NCBI RefSeq assembly: GCF_023715345.1
Contig: NZ_JAMBNY010000021.1
Coordinates: forward strand, 1-64,000
Source of the DNA: Paenibacillus camelliae
Lineage (GTDB): Bacteria; Bacillota; Bacilli; Paenibacillales; Paenibacillaceae
Length of the DNA: 64,000 bases
Reading direction: 5' to 3'
Position numbers and translations under genes: made by a program. The notes under the pieces are model-generated. The model did no database searches. It worked only from the letters and a program-made list of their open reading frames with translations, and was not told the origin of the DNA. This document shows positions 39,777-48,921 of this stretch, in pieces. Numbering within the stretch: the stretch's first letter is position 1; every line of letters starts with the position of its first letter.

Positions 39777-41711
39777 TTATTTTGCTTCAGCGAGCATAAA
39801 CACGGCAAGAATGAACATCGCATGCGACCATGTAAGTGGAACAACCCATGCAGTTTCGCCAGTGTTTTTATCGATCTGCTCTGGAAGAAGACCAGTTTCT
39901 GTGCGATGGTCTAGTGCCCATTGAATATGCTTGCGACCCTCTTCAACGTCACCCGTCGCAAAGCGGTAGTGTGATAGCCATAATGTCGTTAGGATCCAGG
40001 GGTTTCCTCCAACGTAGATATCATCCTCATAGCGTTTAATACCGCCAACGCCAGGAGTTGTTAGCAATCTCTCCACAGCATCTGCCGTAGTCCGCATGCG
40101 CTCTGACTCAGCAGCAACCGCATTGAATGGTACGCTAATGCCGAGTAAGCTAATATCTACAATTGGATCATGCTTCATGACATATTTTTTGTAGCCTTTA
40201 TCTAGATCAACCACATAGCCTTCCTTGCCAGCTTGTGTCGCTTGATTATAGTGATCAGCAGAAACCTTTAGATCAATGCCGCGATAGAAGCTTTGTAGCT
40301 CTTCATTAAAGCAGTAAGTTTCAATTCCTGCTTGAATTCCATCAGCAAGCTCGCTCCATTGCTCAGACAGCTCATATTCACCCGCTAGCTCAGCAAAGCC
40401 AGATGCGGCCTTTAAGCCACCGTATACCGCTGCAGAAGAGTAGGTGTGAGATGCTTCACGTTCTTCCCACAGATCGATGCTTGGCTTTGGAAGACCCGTG
40501 GCTGGATCGATAAATGATTCTAGGAATTGAGCTCCCTTTAGAACGGCAGGCCATACACGAGATGCAAAGCTGGGATCTTCATTTACCAAATAATGCTGCC
40601 ACATTCCCCAAAGAATCGAAGCACCTTCGTCGATCTGTAAGCCCCAGGATGGTGCCAGCTGACCGTCATGATAGTGACGTTGCTGCCAAGAACCGTCTGG
40701 AGATTGAGCAGATAGTGTCCAGTCATAGAAAGCATCCGTTAGATCCTTCAAGCCGACTTTATCGAGTGCAGTTGTAATGAATGCTGCATCACGTCCCCAG
40801 CAATAGGAGTATCCGCCGCAACGACTATAGGTCTCATCAAACTCAGGAGCTGCGATAATTGTACCTGTTTTCTCATCAGACATCAGCTTGAACATAAGCA
40901 CAGAGCGTTCATATAGCTTTACAATCTCAGCGTCCTCAACTGGACATGGAACAGCTTGAGCCACGTAGTTATGCCAATAAGCGTTTGTTTCATCTGCCCA
41001 CTGTGCACTTGTTTTTGTACGAGCATCTTCAAGCACAGCAACAGCATCCTGCTCGTTGCCAGCTGCTGCAATATAAACTGGCACGACAACCGTTTCTCCT
41101 GGTGCTACAGAAAGCTGCCATGACATTGCGCCTGTTGGCTTCATATCAATGACAGAGCCATCTAGCTCGCCTTGCTGCACATCTTCCCATGAGATACCGG
41201 ATTGGAATTTTGTGCATACGATTGCGCTCGAGACCGCAAAATAGTATTGATGGCGGAAATGAATTAAAGAATCGGCATCAGCATTAAACATCGTTGTGTT
41301 ATATAAGCCGTTTTCACTAATCATAAAGCTGGAATGAAGAACAAAGTTGAAGTTTTTGCTTTCCGCGCCTTTGTTTGAGAAAGCATATTCACGAACGAGC
41401 AAGTCTTTGCCTGGTACTGCGAAGTGGCGGCTGTCTACTGTAAGTCCAGCTGCTTCATTAGCTGCATTTACATGCAAAACATTACTGCGCTCAGCATAAT
41501 GAATCTCATGAGACCAGCCGTTGCTTGCTTCATCGAACCATTCGATCGGTGAGCCTTCTTGTTGAAGCCCTACACGCATTGCGTCAACATGCTGTGGTGT
41601 GTCAATATTAGGCCACCATAAGCGATACATTTTACCGGTACGGCCCAGTGTTGCTAGCATACGAGAATTACCGATCACGGCATCTACTAAATAAGGTTTT
41701 TTTTCATTCAT
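39777..41711 (-). CDS. Glycoside hydrolase family 15 (glucoamylase-like), intracellular
   Basis: A 644-residue protein. Residues 1-250 form the N-terminal beta-sandwich (MYRLWWPNIDTPQHVD near the start); residues 260-640 are the (alpha/alpha)6 barrel. The substrate pocket shows YSYCWGRDAAFI (301-312), and the catalytic acid lies in GLQIDEGASILWG (Glu362); the second catalytic Glu is expected in the last 60 residues (TGLLPEQID). No signal peptide is present, so it acts inside the cell, probably on imported malto- or other alpha-gluco-oligosaccharides. The LacI-type gene ends 2 bp upstream and carries this gene's ribosome binding site in its last codons, so translation is coupled. Confidence 0.88.
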   Translation of the reverse strand: MNEKKPYLVDAVIGNSRMLATLGRTGKMYRLWWPNIDTPQHVDAMRVGLQQEGSPIEWFDEASNGWSHEIHYAERSNVLHVNAANEAAGLTVDSRHFAVPGKDLLVREYAFSNKGAESKNFNFVLHSSFMISENGLYNTTMFNADADSLIHFRHQYYFAVSSAIVCTKFQSGISWEDVQQGELDGSVIDMKPTGAMSWQLSVAPGETVVVPVYIAAAGNEQDAVAVLEDARTKTSAQWADETNAYWHNYVAQAVPCPVEDAEIVKLYERSVLMFKLMSDEKTGTIIAAPEFDETYSRCGGYSYCWGRDAAFITTALDKVGLKDLTDAFYDWTLSAQSPDGSWQQRHYHDGQLAPSWGLQIDEGASILWGMWQHYLVNEDPSFASRVWPAVLKGAQFLESFIDPATGLPKPSIDLWEEREASHTYSSAAVYGGLKAASGFAELAGEYELSEQWSELADGIQAGIETYCFNEELQSFYRGIDLKVSADHYNQATQAGKEGYVVDLDKGYKKYVMKHDPIVDISLLGISVPFNAVAAESERMRTTADAVERLLTTPGVGGIKRYEDDIYVGGNPWILTTLWLSHYRFATGDVEEGRKHIQWALDHRTETGLLPEQIDKNTGETAWVVPLTWSHAMFILAVFMLAEAK

Positions 41712-41713
41712 CG

Positions 41714-42745
41714 TCAGTTACCTCTCTTATGAAAGTCTTGAATTGAAGATTCTCTTACGACTAAGCGATGTGGAATGATATTGCGTGCTTGAGATGTAAG
41801 ATGTTCTTGAATACGGCGTACCAGCAAATGAGAAGCAGTATAGCCAAGCTGATAAGTGCCGATATCAACAGAGCTGATTGCTGGAGAAGCTAGCTCTGCT
41901 AAAGCAATATTGTTAAAACTCACTAAGCTTATATCCGTAGGTACTTGATAGCCTAGCTCGTTTAATCCACGTAATACACCAAAGGCTGTAATATCATCAA
42001 TGACGACTAAAGCAGTTGGACGTTCTGGAATATTCATAACAAAAGACATTGCGCGGTAGCCACTTTGTTGTAGAAATTCGCCATCAACAATCCATTCTGG
42101 ATTAATAGCTAATCCAGCCTCAACCATTGCTTTGCGATAGCCCGCAAGTCTGTCAACAGATACAGTTAAATTCGGCTCTCCAACTACGAAGCCAATTCTC
42201 GTGTGGCCTTGTTTGATCATATGAAGCGTAGCATCATATGCGGCTTGAATATTGTCTGTGTCAACGGTAATGATGTTATCATGCCCTTCCGTGCGTCCAA
42301 TTAATACAGTTGGGAAATCATGATTGGCTAAAAGCTCAATTAATGGATCATCCTGTCTAGCGGAAAGTAGGATTACACCATCAACTCGGCGACCTAGCAC
42401 TAGTCGTGAGATCGTTTCCTGCTCATCATTAGGGGAAGTTGCTGCAGAAAGCAGCATATCATATCCAGCTTTCGTAGAATGAGCTAGTATACCGCGAAGC
42501 AGCTCGCCAAAGAAAAAATCCTGAAAGAGCTCTTCTGCTGGTCTAGGAAGCACGATTGCTAATGCATTAGTTGTTTTGGAGACCAGACTTTTTGCCATCA
42601 GATTTGGATGGTAGCCCATTTCTTCCATAATACGTTTAACTTTTTCGGTTGTAGCCTTACTAATTCTAGAATGATTGGAAATTACACGCGAAACAGTAGA
42701 AGGAGATACTCCAGCTGCCTTCGCAATATCTTTAATTGTTACCAT
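41714..42745 (-). CDS. LacI family transcriptional regulator
   Basis: A 343-residue repressor. The first 60 residues are the LacI helix-turn-helix and hinge (TIKDIAKAAGVSPSTVSRVI, then MGYHPNLMAKSL); the rest is a periplasmic-binding-protein-like sensor (VDGVILLS, TVLIGRTEG, ITVDTDN, HTRIGFVVGEPN, PTALVVIDDITAFGVL). I start it at ATG 42745 after GAAGG; an upstream frame to 42814 lacks support. It forms an operon with the GH15 gene and most likely senses an alpha-glucoside, in the manner of MalR. Two operator-like sites lie upstream. Confidence 0.9.
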   Translation of the reverse strand: MVTIKDIAKAAGVSPSTVSRVISNHSRISKATTEKVKRIMEEMGYHPNLMAKSLVSKTTNALAIVLPRPAEELFQDFFFGELLRGILAHSTKAGYDMLLSAATSPNDEQETISRLVLGRRVDGVILLSARQDDPLIELLANHDFPTVLIGRTEGHDNIITVDTDNIQAAYDATLHMIKQGHTRIGFVVGEPNLTVSVDRLAGYRKAMVEAGLAINPEWIVDGEFLQQSGYRAMSFVMNIPERPTALVVIDDITAFGVLRGLNELGYQVPTDISLVSFNNIALAELASPAISSVDIGTYQLGYTASHLLVRRIQEHLTSQARNIIPHRLVVRESSIQDFHKRGN

Positions 42746-42936
42746 GATATCGATCCTTCCCAGATAAGCCTTCCTAATTACTATAGCTTTTTGTGCAAAT
42801 GAATGCAATTCCAATCAAGGTTTGCTATTACTGTACATGGTAATGCTAAAATGCACAAGGAACGATAGTAAGAGAAAAAGAGAGAATAGTAGAGTAAAAC
42901 AAAGTTAATAATATAATTTATAGATAAATTGAAATT

Positions 42937-42952
42937 GTGCAATCGTTTTAAC
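42937..42952. promoter_or_regulatory. LacI-type operator-like site 1
   Basis: GTGCAATCGTTTTAAC, with the central CG and flanking A/T expected of a LacI/CcpA-family operator. It is 190 bp upstream of the lacI-type start and shares CAATCGTTT with site 2. Confidence 0.4.
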
Positions 42953-43074
42953 AAAATGTCTGCGTGATGATCGTATAATCGATAAAAAGTATACGTTTTC
43001 CTAAGCGAAATTGAGGTTTAACTAAGAAAAAAGGTGGGTTAAACCTATTGCTAACACTAATTTTATCTAAGGAT

Positions 43075-43090
43075 GTACAATCGTTTGCGC
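43075..43090. promoter_or_regulatory. LacI-type operator-like site 2
   Basis: GTACAATCGTTTGCGC, alike to site 1 and closer to the palindromic GCAAACGTTTGC type. Between the two sites, AGGTTTAAC (43014) and GTTAAACCT (43038) form a further dyad. Confidence 0.4.
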
Positions 43091-43179
43091 AGTGATACTG
43101 CGAATGATCGCTGATCAATGATCATATCGAGAATTACGCTCCAAGTCTCTGAGTGTGAATCGAGTGTGAATATAATGAA

Positions 43180-43226
43180 AGCCTATGAAAGCAGGCAATT
43201 ACTGTTCATTCCTGCTTTCATAGGCT
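43180..43226 (-). terminator. Long perfect hairpin downstream of the histidine kinase gene
   Basis: AGCCTATGAAAGCAGG pairs exactly with CCTGCTTTCATAGGCT across a 15-nt loop. The T content on the minus-strand side is modest (TTCATTATATT). It could end the two-component operon after it crosses the repeat array. Confidence 0.6.
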
Positions 43227-43230
43227 AGAT

Positions 43231-43394
43231 CAAGCTGGGGCGATGCGAGACCCGTTCATATGAGGTCAATTAGCAAGCTGATGCGATCCGTTCACATAAG
43301 GCCGACTAAGCAGCAAGCTGTTGCGATCCGTTCACACGAGGTGGATTACGCAAGCCGCAAGCTGCTGTGACCTATTCACATATAGCTATCATGT
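43231..43394. repeat. Four degenerate 40-44-bp tandem repeats
   Basis: CAAGCTG begins each unit at 43231, 43274, 43314 and 43358, followed by TGCGATCCGTTCACA-like sequence (ATGCGATCCGTTCACATA, TTGCGATCCGTTCACACG, CTGTGACCTATTCACATA). The period is not a multiple of three. It lies directly downstream of the kinase stop. Confidence 0.75.
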
Positions 43395-43397
43395 GCT

Positions 43398-45143
43398 TCA
43401 ATTGTCAGACGTCAGATTGGACCGGAAGGCTTCATGCCAAATTAGTCTAAACGTTGTTCCTTTATTCAACTCTGACGTTATCTCAATTCGACCTCCCATT
43501 GCTTGAACAAGCTCTCTTGTTACTGCCATGCCAAGTCCGCTTCCCACTGTGGACTGCTCTGTATTCGTTCCACGATAGTAGCGCTCGAATAATTCCTTTA
43601 CCGTTTGCTCATCCATACCTTTACCATTGTCGCTCAAGGTTAATTGCCACCCATCATCTGGAAGTGACTCTAGTATAATGTGAATCGCTGTATCGGGTGG
43701 GTTATGCAGCAGACTATTGGCGATTAAATTATCAATAATACGCTCAAACCAAGGAGGATGCACCTTGCCGATCACATCGTTTGATGGAAACTCATAGCTA
43801 ATGGAACGATTAGCGTAGAGCGGATGTGCTGCGGCCTTAGCTGCTGCTTCACGTAATAAGCTGCCGATCGAATGAGGCTCAAGCTTTACAGGAAGCTCTC
43901 CGCTGCGCAGACGATACGTTAGAGCTAGATCCTCCATAAGCTGATCCATGTATTGACTCTTTTCTAATATGGTAGAAGCGAAGGAGCGAACCTCTTCCTC
44001 CGTCCAGCTGTATTTGGTAGTGGCGAGCATATGCGCATAGCCTTGAATGGAGGAAAGCGGAGTTTTCATATCATGCATGACTCCTGCAATCCATTCCTCT
44101 CTATAGGTTTGGGTCTCGATCTCAGCCTGCTTACTCGCTTTTAATACGGAAGCTAAGCTGTGAATAGAGTCCATAACCTCTTTAAACAAATGTTTCTTTC
44201 GTTTTTTAATGGGGCGAGTATTAAGCTCAAGCTTTCCTGCAGCAACCTGCTCGATGGAATCCACAATATCAAATACTGGTCGGACAAATTGATTCGCGTA
44301 TCCTACGGCAAGAAGAATGAAAACGATAAGGCTCCCTGCAAAAAACATCGCTAAGCTAAGGATGATGACCTGCAGCTCAGTTCGCACATTCGGAAAAATC
44401 GAAGCCTGATGCAACCGTTCAGTAGCAGGAAACTGTAAAATCCAAGTCAGGCCAGTAGCTTCATCGTAATCAGAATAGAACATCATACTATATTGATCAT
44501 AATAGACAGTACGTAAGGCTAGCTCGGATAAACTGTACACGTTCGGCGCTTGAGCTGGTTTATTCCAAGCAGCAATCTCTGAACCAGTTGAATCAATAAT
44601 CTGAATCCATCCTTGCATCTCCTCTAGCTCTGCTTCAGCACTATCCGATAAGTGAATGGTACCGTTGTTTATCGTTGAGGCTTCAATATAGGGTCTTAGC
44701 GAGAGTGGATGTTCAGCTGATTTCCCATATAAAATAATGAACTGACGATCGCCTTTAATATGAATCCACAGACCTATCATATAGGGGAAGGGCTTCGTTC
44801 CTTCCCAAAAGTCTATTAGTTGTCCAGGATTATAATGCTGAGGTATATCATCCGGGGTATAAAAGGATTGCAAAACATTGCCCTGCTCATCCAAGCTTTG
44901 CAACCACCCGCCATCTTCCTTAAGCAGCTTTAAGAGCTCAGAATTGATAATCTTACCGTGCTCATCAATTTCGGCTTCATCGATTAGCTTACTAATGCCG
45001 TAAGGAGAAAAATTACGCTTCATATCAATATAATTAAGCTCCTTGAACATCCAGTCCAAGATCAATACTGCGAGTACAATGAGTAATATGCCGGCAAATG
45101 ATATCTGTAGCGCAAAGCGTATCGTTAAACGTCTACGTAGCAT
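43398..45143 (-). CDS. Sensor histidine kinase with large extracytoplasmic domain
   Basis: A 581-residue kinase. Helix 1 is near residues 10-30, the outside sensor spans about 32-240, and helix 2 lies about 243-268 (LAMFFAGSLIVFILLAV). A HAMP-like linker follows. HisKA has the phosphoacceptor His in EEWIAGVMHDMKTPLSSIQGY; the ATPase domain has IIDNLIANSLLHNPP, LSDNGKGMD and GSGLGMAVTRELVQAMGG. I start at ATG 45143, five nt after GGAGGT, which lets it overlap the regulator gene by 11 bp. No neighbouring target gene reveals the signal; a secreted M23 lipoprotein gene lies divergently next to the regulator. Confidence 0.9.
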   Translation of the reverse strand: MLRRRLTIRFALQISFAGILLIVLAVLILDWMFKELNYIDMKRNFSPYGISKLIDEAEIDEHGKIINSELLKLLKEDGGWLQSLDEQGNVLQSFYTPDDIPQHYNPGQLIDFWEGTKPFPYMIGLWIHIKGDRQFIILYGKSAEHPLSLRPYIEASTINNGTIHLSDSAEAELEEMQGWIQIIDSTGSEIAAWNKPAQAPNVYSLSELALRTVYYDQYSMMFYSDYDEATGLTWILQFPATERLHQASIFPNVRTELQVIILSLAMFFAGSLIVFILLAVGYANQFVRPVFDIVDSIEQVAAGKLELNTRPIKKRKKHLFKEVMDSIHSLASVLKASKQAEIETQTYREEWIAGVMHDMKTPLSSIQGYAHMLATTKYSWTEEEVRSFASTILEKSQYMDQLMEDLALTYRLRSGELPVKLEPHSIGSLLREAAAKAAAHPLYANRSISYEFPSNDVIGKVHPPWFERIIDNLIANSLLHNPPDTAIHIILESLPDDGWQLTLSDNGKGMDEQTVKELFERYYRGTNTEQSTVGSGLGMAVTRELVQAMGGRIEITSELNKGTTFRLIWHEAFRSNLTSDN

Positions 45144-45873
45144 ATTGACCTCCAGCTCCAGCATTGTTTGCTGTCACTAGCTTGTAGCCAATACCACGTA
45201 CATTTACGATATATTGAGGATTCGAGGGATCAAGCTCGACTCGCTCGCGAATACGATGAATATGCACCATAACGGTGTTATCATCATTCAGCATAGATTC
45301 CCCCCAAACACGTTCATAAAGCTCACTTTTACTAAATACGCGATTAGGATGCTTACATAAGAATACGAGCAGCTGAAACACAAGTGCTGGACAGTGTACC
45401 TGCTTGCCCTCTACGAAGAGTGCCGCCTTTGCTTCATCTACTTGAAACCGACCAAAATTATAAATGGTATCTGCATGATCTACTACTGCTGTCGTTGTCG
45501 TTCGTGACACTTTACGCAGCTGTGCACGCACCCGCGCAACAACCTCCAAAGGATTGAATGGCTTTTTAATATAGTCGTCTCCACCAACAGCAAAGCCCGA
45601 TAGCACATCGAAATCTGAGGATCTCGCTGTTAAAAACAATATCGGTGCATCGGTCGTCCTGCGAATGAAAGGACAGATTTCCAGTCCACTCGCACCAGGC
45701 ATCATAATATCAAGCAGTACAAGATCATACCGTTTTCGCTCGCACAACGCTAAAGCATCTTCACCGCTGCTAGCTGTATCAATAGAAGAAAAGCCTTCCT
45801 TTCTTAACACCGTAGCGACCATCTCGACAATTGCACGCTCATCATCAACGATTAGTATATTTGCATCGTTCAA
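45133..45873 (-). CDS. OmpR/PhoB-family response regulator
   Basis: A 246-residue regulator. Receiver domain: ILIVDDE, phosphoacceptor Asp in LVLLDIMMPGASG, Thr in LFLTARS, Lys in DDYIKKPFNPLEV. The C-terminal winged helix runs from about 140 with ELYERVWGES and the end VRGIGYKLV. TTG 45873 is chosen because AGGTGAG lies just before it; GTG 45882, in frame, has a weaker site. It is the partner of the kinase that overlaps its stop. Confidence 0.9.
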   Translation of the reverse strand: MNDANILIVDDERAIVEMVATVLRKEGFSSIDTASSGEDALALCERKRYDLVLLDIMMPGASGLEICPFIRRTTDAPILFLTARSSDFDVLSGFAVGGDDYIKKPFNPLEVVARVRAQLRKVSRTTTTAVVDHADTIYNFGRFQVDEAKAALFVEGKQVHCPALVFQLLVFLCKHPNRVFSKSELYERVWGESMLNDDNTVMVHIHRIRERVELDPSNPQYIVNVRGIGYKLVTANNAGAGGQYAT

Positions 45874-46059
45874 CCGTCTCACCTCGATCTATGTATTACC
45901 ATTATTCTATCATGGTAGCTATATCGACTGAATCTTAACTTTACCTTAACGATTGAACACTTTAGTTCAGATAATTTAGCTAAACGTAAAGCTGCGTTTT
46001 ATAGCTGTTAAGTTTGAAGCGATATACTAGAACTAACGTAATAGAGAGGAGAGGTAGAG

Positions 46060-47031
46060 ATGAGACCAATTGGAATTCAAGTGCTTGTAGTCATTATGCT
46101 AGCAACAATATTAATGGGGTGCGGCAATCGACTAGACCAAGGAGGGAATGTAGGGATGAACGAACAGCCTACAGCAATGATTAAAGGTGAGCAAATTGCT
46201 GACTATATGAAGGATGGAAAATACGAGGAGCTGCATCAACAGTTTGGTAAAGAGATGAAGGAAGCTGTTTCGTTAAAGGATTTTAAGGAAATAGCAGCGC
46301 CATTTGTTCAGGGAGAAACGTTCGAGATCACTTCTAATTTTACAACGAATGGGTACCAATTCATTACATGGAGAAATATGAAGGAAGAACGTAAAGGGAT
46401 TCATGTGATATTGGATGAACAGCAATATATTGCAGGCCTTCAGGTAAGGGAGCTAGACACTTATCCGGAGACCGATCAGCTTTACTCAGAAAATACCTTT
46501 CAACTACCATTTGAGGGTGATTGGTTTGTGTTCTGGGGAGGCGATGATCTGTTCCTAAATTACCACTATGAATACGAAGAGGTTCGCTATGCATACGACT
46601 TTGTGCAAGTGAAGGGTGATTCTAGCTTTGAGGGTGACCCATTGCTTAATGAAAGCTACTATGCTTTTGATCAGCCTGTAGTAGCCCCTGCCGCAGGTAA
46701 GGTCATCGCGGTAATAGATGGGATAGAGGATAACGTCCCAGGCGAAATGAATCCAGAACAGCCTGAAGGTAATATGGTCGTCATCGAGCATGCACACGGC
46801 GAAAAAAGTATGCTGGCGCATTTTAAGAAGGATTCAATCGTCGTTAACGTTGGCGATACAGTAGAAGCGGGGCAATTACTAGGCACCTGCGGCAACTCGG
46901 GTAATTCCTCTGAAGCGCATATTCATTTCCAGGTAACGAAGCAGCAGGCTGATGGAAGTGAGCTTGTCATCCCTGTCTCATTTGAAGGAGGCAAGCAGTG
47001 GGTACGTGGTGAGATTGCGTCTCAGCCTTAG
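46060..47031 (+). CDS. M23 family metallopeptidase lipoprotein with DUF3887-like domain
   Basis: A 323-residue exported lipoprotein: signal peptide with lipobox LMGC (cleavage before Cys21). Residues about 40-130 form an alpha/beta domain of DUF3887 type (EQIADYMKDGKYEELHQQFG). The C-terminal M23 domain contains the zinc ligands in the YAYDF and HIHFQV regions together with HGEKSMLAHFKKDS and VEAGQLLGTCGNSGNSSEAH. Such enzymes cut peptide cross-bridges of peptidoglycan at the cell surface, though some only bind. GAGGAGAGGTAG precedes the ATG. Divergent from the two-component operon. Confidence 0.88.
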   Translation: MRPIGIQVLVVIMLATILMGCGNRLDQGGNVGMNEQPTAMIKGEQIADYMKDGKYEELHQQFGKEMKEAVSLKDFKEIAAPFVQGETFEITSNFTTNGYQFITWRNMKEERKGIHVILDEQQYIAGLQVRELDTYPETDQLYSENTFQLPFEGDWFVFWGGDDLFLNYHYEYEEVRYAYDFVQVKGDSSFEGDPLLNESYYAFDQPVVAPAAGKVIAVIDGIEDNVPGEMNPEQPEGNMVVIEHAHGEKSMLAHFKKDSIVVNVGDTVEAGQLLGTCGNSGNSSEAHIHFQVTKQQADGSELVIPVSFEGGKQWVRGEIASQP

Positions 47032-47091
47032 ACTGGAAAGATGATACATGTTCGTTCGAAAGACATCAAATATTAGTGATTATTCGGTAAG

Positions 47092-47135
47092 CCTCGCAAA
47101 GCTCTTGTGATAAACAAGCCTTGCGAGGTTTTTTT
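47092..47135 (+). terminator. Rho-independent terminator of the M23 gene
   Basis: CCTCGCAA pairs with TTGCGAGG, with an inner GCTTGT-like pairing; T7 follows. The remaining ~200 bp before the next gene show nothing I can name. Confidence 0.9.
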
Positions 47136-47334
47136 GCTAGACTAATAAATTCGTTATGACAAATACTGTAGCTGATAGGAATAAGTTTAATGCTAAAATA
47201 CAACGTTCAGTAGCGATTTTGATGCTGTTATGCGTGATCTAAGAAAATGCTAATCTCGTAAGCTATGTTAGATCTTAGCTAGTTGAATCAATAAGTGAAT
47301 GGAGAATCAAATGAAGTGAAGGAGGAATATATGA

Positions 47335-47946
47335 ATGAGAAAGATAAGGGTTAGAGCAGTATTAAGTCTAGCGATCATAATGATAGGTGTTATCGCCTTG
47401 CCGCAGCTTGTTATGGCGTACTTTTCAAATGCTGCAGCATTTTTCAAAACGTATCCATCTGCGGCGACTGTATCGAGCATGAAGTATTGGACAGATTCTA
47501 GTGTATCTACCCATGGCTTTACCGCCTATTTTTCGAATGCTCGCAGCAAATGGGATGCTGCCCCTAATGCTCAGATTGGATGGAGCGCAACGACATCGTA
47601 TGATGATGCTTTTGTTCGATTTTATGGTGTTAATGATATACCGCTTGATTATGCCGGTATAGCGAAGCCCTACAACAGTAATGGAAGCTATTTGGCCGAT
47701 CCCGATATCGGTTCTGGCGCAATATGGCATAAGGTGCACATCATTCTTAACAAAGGCTATATGGATGCTAACGGATACACCTCAAATATGATTCAAAAAA
47801 CTGCTCTGCATGAAGTAGGTCATGCACTCGGTTTGCGACATCAGCCGGATAATGAAGGTCCGCTTGATACCGTTATGATTCAAGGGAAGCAAACCTTTAC
47901 TGACATTAGAAGCATCGATAAAAGCAATGTGGCTTGGAAATATTGA
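47335..47946 (+). CDS. Small secreted metzincin-like (matrixin-type) metalloprotease
   Basis: A 203-residue protein with a clear signal peptide (about 1-28, cleaved after VMA). Mature residues hold a complete zinc site HEVGHALGLRH (159-169, HExGHxxGxxH) and a likely Met-turn in TVMIQG some 12 residues later. The protein ends about 20 residues after that, so it is a bare catalytic domain without haemopexin or wall-binding modules and without an obvious cysteine-switch propeptide. It probably digests proteins outside the cell. AAGGAGGA is 8 nt before ATG 47335. Two small secreted proteins follow in the same direction; one could restrain or anchor it, but that is only a guess. Confidence 0.85.
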   Translation: MRKIRVRAVLSLAIIMIGVIALPQLVMAYFSNAAAFFKTYPSAATVSSMKYWTDSSVSTHGFTAYFSNARSKWDAAPNAQIGWSATTSYDDAFVRFYGVNDIPLDYAGIAKPYNSNGSYLADPDIGSGAIWHKVHIILNKGYMDANGYTSNMIQKTALHEVGHALGLRHQPDNEGPLDTVMIQGKQTFTDIRSIDKSNVAWKY

Positions 47947-48013
47947 TGTAACAAATGGAAATGTGAATACGTCTTTGTAAATAGTATCAACGGAAAGCGG
48001 TGGTGGTTGGCTA

Positions 48014-48655
48014 ATGAGTATTTCTAAATTGTCAATAATAGGGGTTACAGCTTTGATAGGGGTGATGTTATTTACACACCTTGACCATACAGATCGTAAT
48101 CGGATAAATGCGCAGCAGGCTAGTGAAAAGACGGAAAAAGCTATTAGCATCGTAAGTGCAGGCGATGCAGATATGATCATTTATTCTACACTTGAAGAAG
48201 TAGAGGAGTCTGCTGAACTTATCGTAGAGGTCGAATTAGTTGGTAAACGAGCAAGAAAGAATATATTTCTAAATAGTATGGTAATCGAATCGTACGGCTT
48301 GGCTAAAGTAAAGGTTAATCAAGTATATAAGGGCGATGTGCAGGTGGGAGATGAGCTCACGATAGCAGAACCGGGATATTTCGACGTTAGTGGAAAGTAT
48401 GTCTCCTTTGAAGGGTATAAGGCTATGGATAAGGAAGGCAGGTACATTTTATTTTTACGCACAGGGTCTAACAATGAACAAATCGTAATCGGCCTTTATC
48501 AAGGTAAATTCGATCTCACACTTCCTCAGCTAGAGCAAGAAATGACTAATGCAAGAATAAGCGTCGCGGAATTTGATGAAAGAGATTATGTCGGTGACAG
48601 CGTATGGCAATTTAATAAGCTAAAGCAGCAAGTGCTGGAGAAGTACGGGGATTGA
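48014..48655 (+). CDS. Hypothetical membrane-anchored or secreted protein
   Basis: A 213-residue protein. An N-terminal hydrophobic segment (about 5-22) looks like a signal anchor. The remainder is beta-rich with a pattern seen in several uncharacterised Firmicutes exported proteins: VNQVYKGDVQVGDELTIAEPGYFDVSG followed by GYKAMDKEGRYILFL. I do not recognise a catalytic motif. It starts 67 bp after the metzincin-like gene; the ribosome binding site is weak (GCGGTGGTGG). Probably in one transcript with its neighbours. Confidence 0.75.
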   Translation: MSISKLSIIGVTALIGVMLFTHLDHTDRNRINAQQASEKTEKAISIVSAGDADMIIYSTLEEVEESAELIVEVELVGKRARKNIFLNSMVIESYGLAKVKVNQVYKGDVQVGDELTIAEPGYFDVSGKYVSFEGYKAMDKEGRYILFLRTGSNNEQIVIGLYQGKFDLTLPQLEQEMTNARISVAEFDERDYVGDSVWQFNKLKQQVLEKYGD

Positions 48656-48671
48656 GTCAGGAGCACAAATA

Positions 48672-48878
48672 ATGAAAAGAATTTTTATGTTTGTTGTAAT
48701 CGTGGTAGCATTACTCATTTCAGGAAAAGAAATTGCTGATCAGCGGATTATTAGTGAGTGGGTTAATGAGGTAAAAGACATTGTCATTTATCCAGATGAA
48801 AATCAAGAACCGCGAGGTGGATTTATATTTTCTATTTCTTTATTTGAAGAAAATTCAATAGTGAAAGAAGCCCGGTAG
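48672..48878 (+). CDS. Small secreted or membrane protein of unknown function
   Basis: A 68-residue product. Residues 3-18 (RIFMFVVIVVALLISG) form a signal-type hydrophobic segment after MK; the rest is polar with a short VKDIVIYPDENQEPRGG stretch. CAGGAG lies 8-9 nt before ATG 48672, 16 bp after the preceding stop, and the terminator begins inside its last codons. That makes it the last gene of the metzincin cluster. No family recognised. Confidence 0.65.
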   Translation: MKRIFMFVVIVVALLISGKEIADQRIISEWVNEVKDIVIYPDENQEPRGGFIFSISLFEENSIVKEAR

Positions 48879-48897
48879 CAACTGGGCTTCCTTTTTC
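48867..48897 (+). terminator. Rho-independent terminator overlapping the stop codon
   Basis: GAAGCCC pairs with GGGCTTC around a 10-nt loop that contains the stop codon of the small gene; CTTTTT follows. Confidence 0.85.
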
Positions 48898-48921
48898 TGT
48901 ACTTTATAACAACCAGCTTGT

